A stretch of DNA of 6,525 bases, from contig JASLEM010000465.1 in the NCBI GenBank assembly GCA_030151165.1, positions 1-6,525 on the forward strand, written 5' to 3'. The DNA comes from Burkholderiaceae bacterium (lineage in GTDB: Bacteria > Pseudomonadota > Gammaproteobacteria > Burkholderiales > Burkholderiaceae). The notes below the pieces were generated by a model. That model made no database searches. It was not told the DNA's origin and saw nothing but the letters and a program-made list of their open reading frames with translations. Shown here in pieces: positions 5,702 to 6,525 of the stretch. The position numbers were made by a program, and so were the translations under genes. Each line of letters opens with the position of its first letter. Within the stretch, counting starts at the first letter, position 1.

Positions 5702-6525
5702 ATGAATTCGCCCGCCCAGCCTGCCGCCCCGTCGGCCCCGTTCAGCCAGCTCGCCCTTGCGCCGCAGGTCATCGCCAACCTGACGCAGCTCGGCTACGTC
5801 GACATGACGCCGATCCAGGCTGCCGCGCTGCCGGTGGCGCTCGCCGGCCACGACGTGCTCGCGCAGGCGAAGACGGGCAGCGGCAAGACCGCCGCGTTCG
5901 CGCTCGCGATGCTCGACAAGCTCAACCCGCGCCACTTCGGCATCCAGGCGCTGGTGCTGTGCCCGACGCGCGAGCTCGCCGAGCAGGTCGCCGTCGAGAC
6001 GCGCCGCCTCGCGCGATCCGAGGAAAACATCAAGGTGCTGACGGTCGTGGGCGGCGTGCCGGTGCGCAACCAGCTCGCGAGCCTCGAGCACGGCGCGCAC
6101 GTGATCGTCGGCACGCCGGGCCGCGTGCTCGACCTGCTGGAGCGCGACGCGCTCGACCTCTCGGGCCTGAAGACGCTGGTGCTCGACGAGGCCGACCGGA
6201 TGCTGGACATGGGCTTCGTCGACGACATCAAGGCGGTCGCGAGCCGCTGCCCGAGGACGCGCCAGACGCTGCTGTTCTCCGCCACCTATCCCGAGGGCAT
6301 CGCCAAGCTGGCGCAGCAGTTCATGCGCAACCCGCAGCAGGTCGAGGTCGAGACGCGCCACGCGCCGACGCAGATCCGCCAGCTCTGGTTCGAGGTTGCC
6401 GACTCCGAGCGCCTGCACGCCGTCGGCCGCCTGCTGCGCCACTTCCAGCCCGCCAGCACGCTCGCGTTCTGCAACACGCGCCAGCAGTGCCGCGACCTCG
6501 TCGACGTCCTCACCGCCGAGGGCAT
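5702..6525 (+). CDS. dbpA: ATP-dependent RNA helicase DbpA (3' partial)
   Basis: This is a DEAD-box RNA helicase; in the DbpA group it remodels 23S rRNA during large-subunit assembly. The visible 274 residues cover the whole first RecA domain and the start of the second. Motifs in order are the Q-motif region with F14 and Q39 (GYVDMTPIQ), Walker A AKTGSGKT (56-63), PTRELAEQV (Ia), VVGG, TPGR (138-141), DEAD (162-165), SAT (193-195) and the motif IV stretch TLAFCNTRQQCRDLV. FSQLALAPQVIANLTQLGY and AAALPVALAGHDVLAQAKTG resemble E. coli DbpA rather than RhlE or SrmB, but the C-terminal RNA-binding domain that would settle the name lies outside the window. Roughly 40% of the protein is missing on the right. 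The ATG at 5702 is the only possible start, as an in-frame TAA lies 6 nt upstream of it. No usable Shine-Dalgarno is present. Confidence 0.92.
   Translation, partial: MNSPAQPAAPSAPFSQLALAPQVIANLTQLGYVDMTPIQAAALPVALAGHDVLAQAKTGSGKTAAFALAMLDKLNPRHFGIQALVLCPTRELAEQVAVETRRLARSEENIKVLTVVGGVPVRNQLASLEHGAHVIVGTPGRVLDLLERDALDLSGLKTLVLDEADRMLDMGFVDDIKAVASRCPRTRQTLLFSATYPEGIAKLAQQFMRNPQQVEVETRHAPTQIRQLWFEVADSERLHAVGRLLRHFQPASTLAFCNTRQQCRDLVDVLTAEG

Noticed and set aside
5588..6442. Upstream in-frame extension of the DUF938 gene, giving 514 aa
   Set aside because: The extension runs antisense through the dbpA helicase motifs and looks like a shadow frame. The family N-terminus begins at the ATG at 5587.

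Overview
This is a GC-rich chromosomal window with tightly packed genes. The gene content (cbpA-cbpM, dbpA, DUF1415, DUF938, a REC-EAL response regulator) and the codon bias suggest a betaproteobacterium, most likely Burkholderiales. That placement is inferred from gene families and composition, not from a marker gene. I see no tRNA, rRNA, CRISPR array, insertion sequence or other sign of mobile DNA. It looks like ordinary core genome.

Layout from left to right. (1) A plus-strand chaperone pair: cbpA, a type II DnaJ-like protein cut at its 5' end by the window edge, followed at once by its modulator cbpM. (2) A minus-strand pair with a 4-nt ATGA overlap: an 89-aa conserved hypothetical gene, then a phytanoyl-CoA dioxygenase family (Fe(II)/2-oxoglutarate) protein. 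(3) A single plus-strand gene for a small protein with a signal peptide. (4) A minus-strand run read right to left: DUF938 methyltransferase, DUF1415 protein, and a two-domain REC-EAL protein predicted to be a c-di-GMP phosphodiesterase. (5) A divergent plus-strand dbpA DEAD-box RNA helicase, cut at the right edge.

There are two convergent junctions (near 1290 and 2950) and two divergent ones (2272-2423 and 5588-5701). Both convergent junctions carry GC-rich inverted repeats without a T-tract that could act as shared terminators. The divergent region before dbpA holds a GATAAT box so close to the only possible start codon that the message would be leaderless. No gene-free stretch exceeds 300 bases.

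CbpA and CbpM act together in the Hsp70 (DnaK) system. The REC-EAL protein would lower c-di-GMP under control of a sensor kinase not encoded here. The other genes show no clear shared pathway. I do not see convincing evidence of a new multi-gene system. The items most worth checking are the apparent double frameshift in the J-domain of cbpA, the leaderless-type dbpA start, the dioxygenase plus 89-aa protein pair, and the RocR-like regulator.
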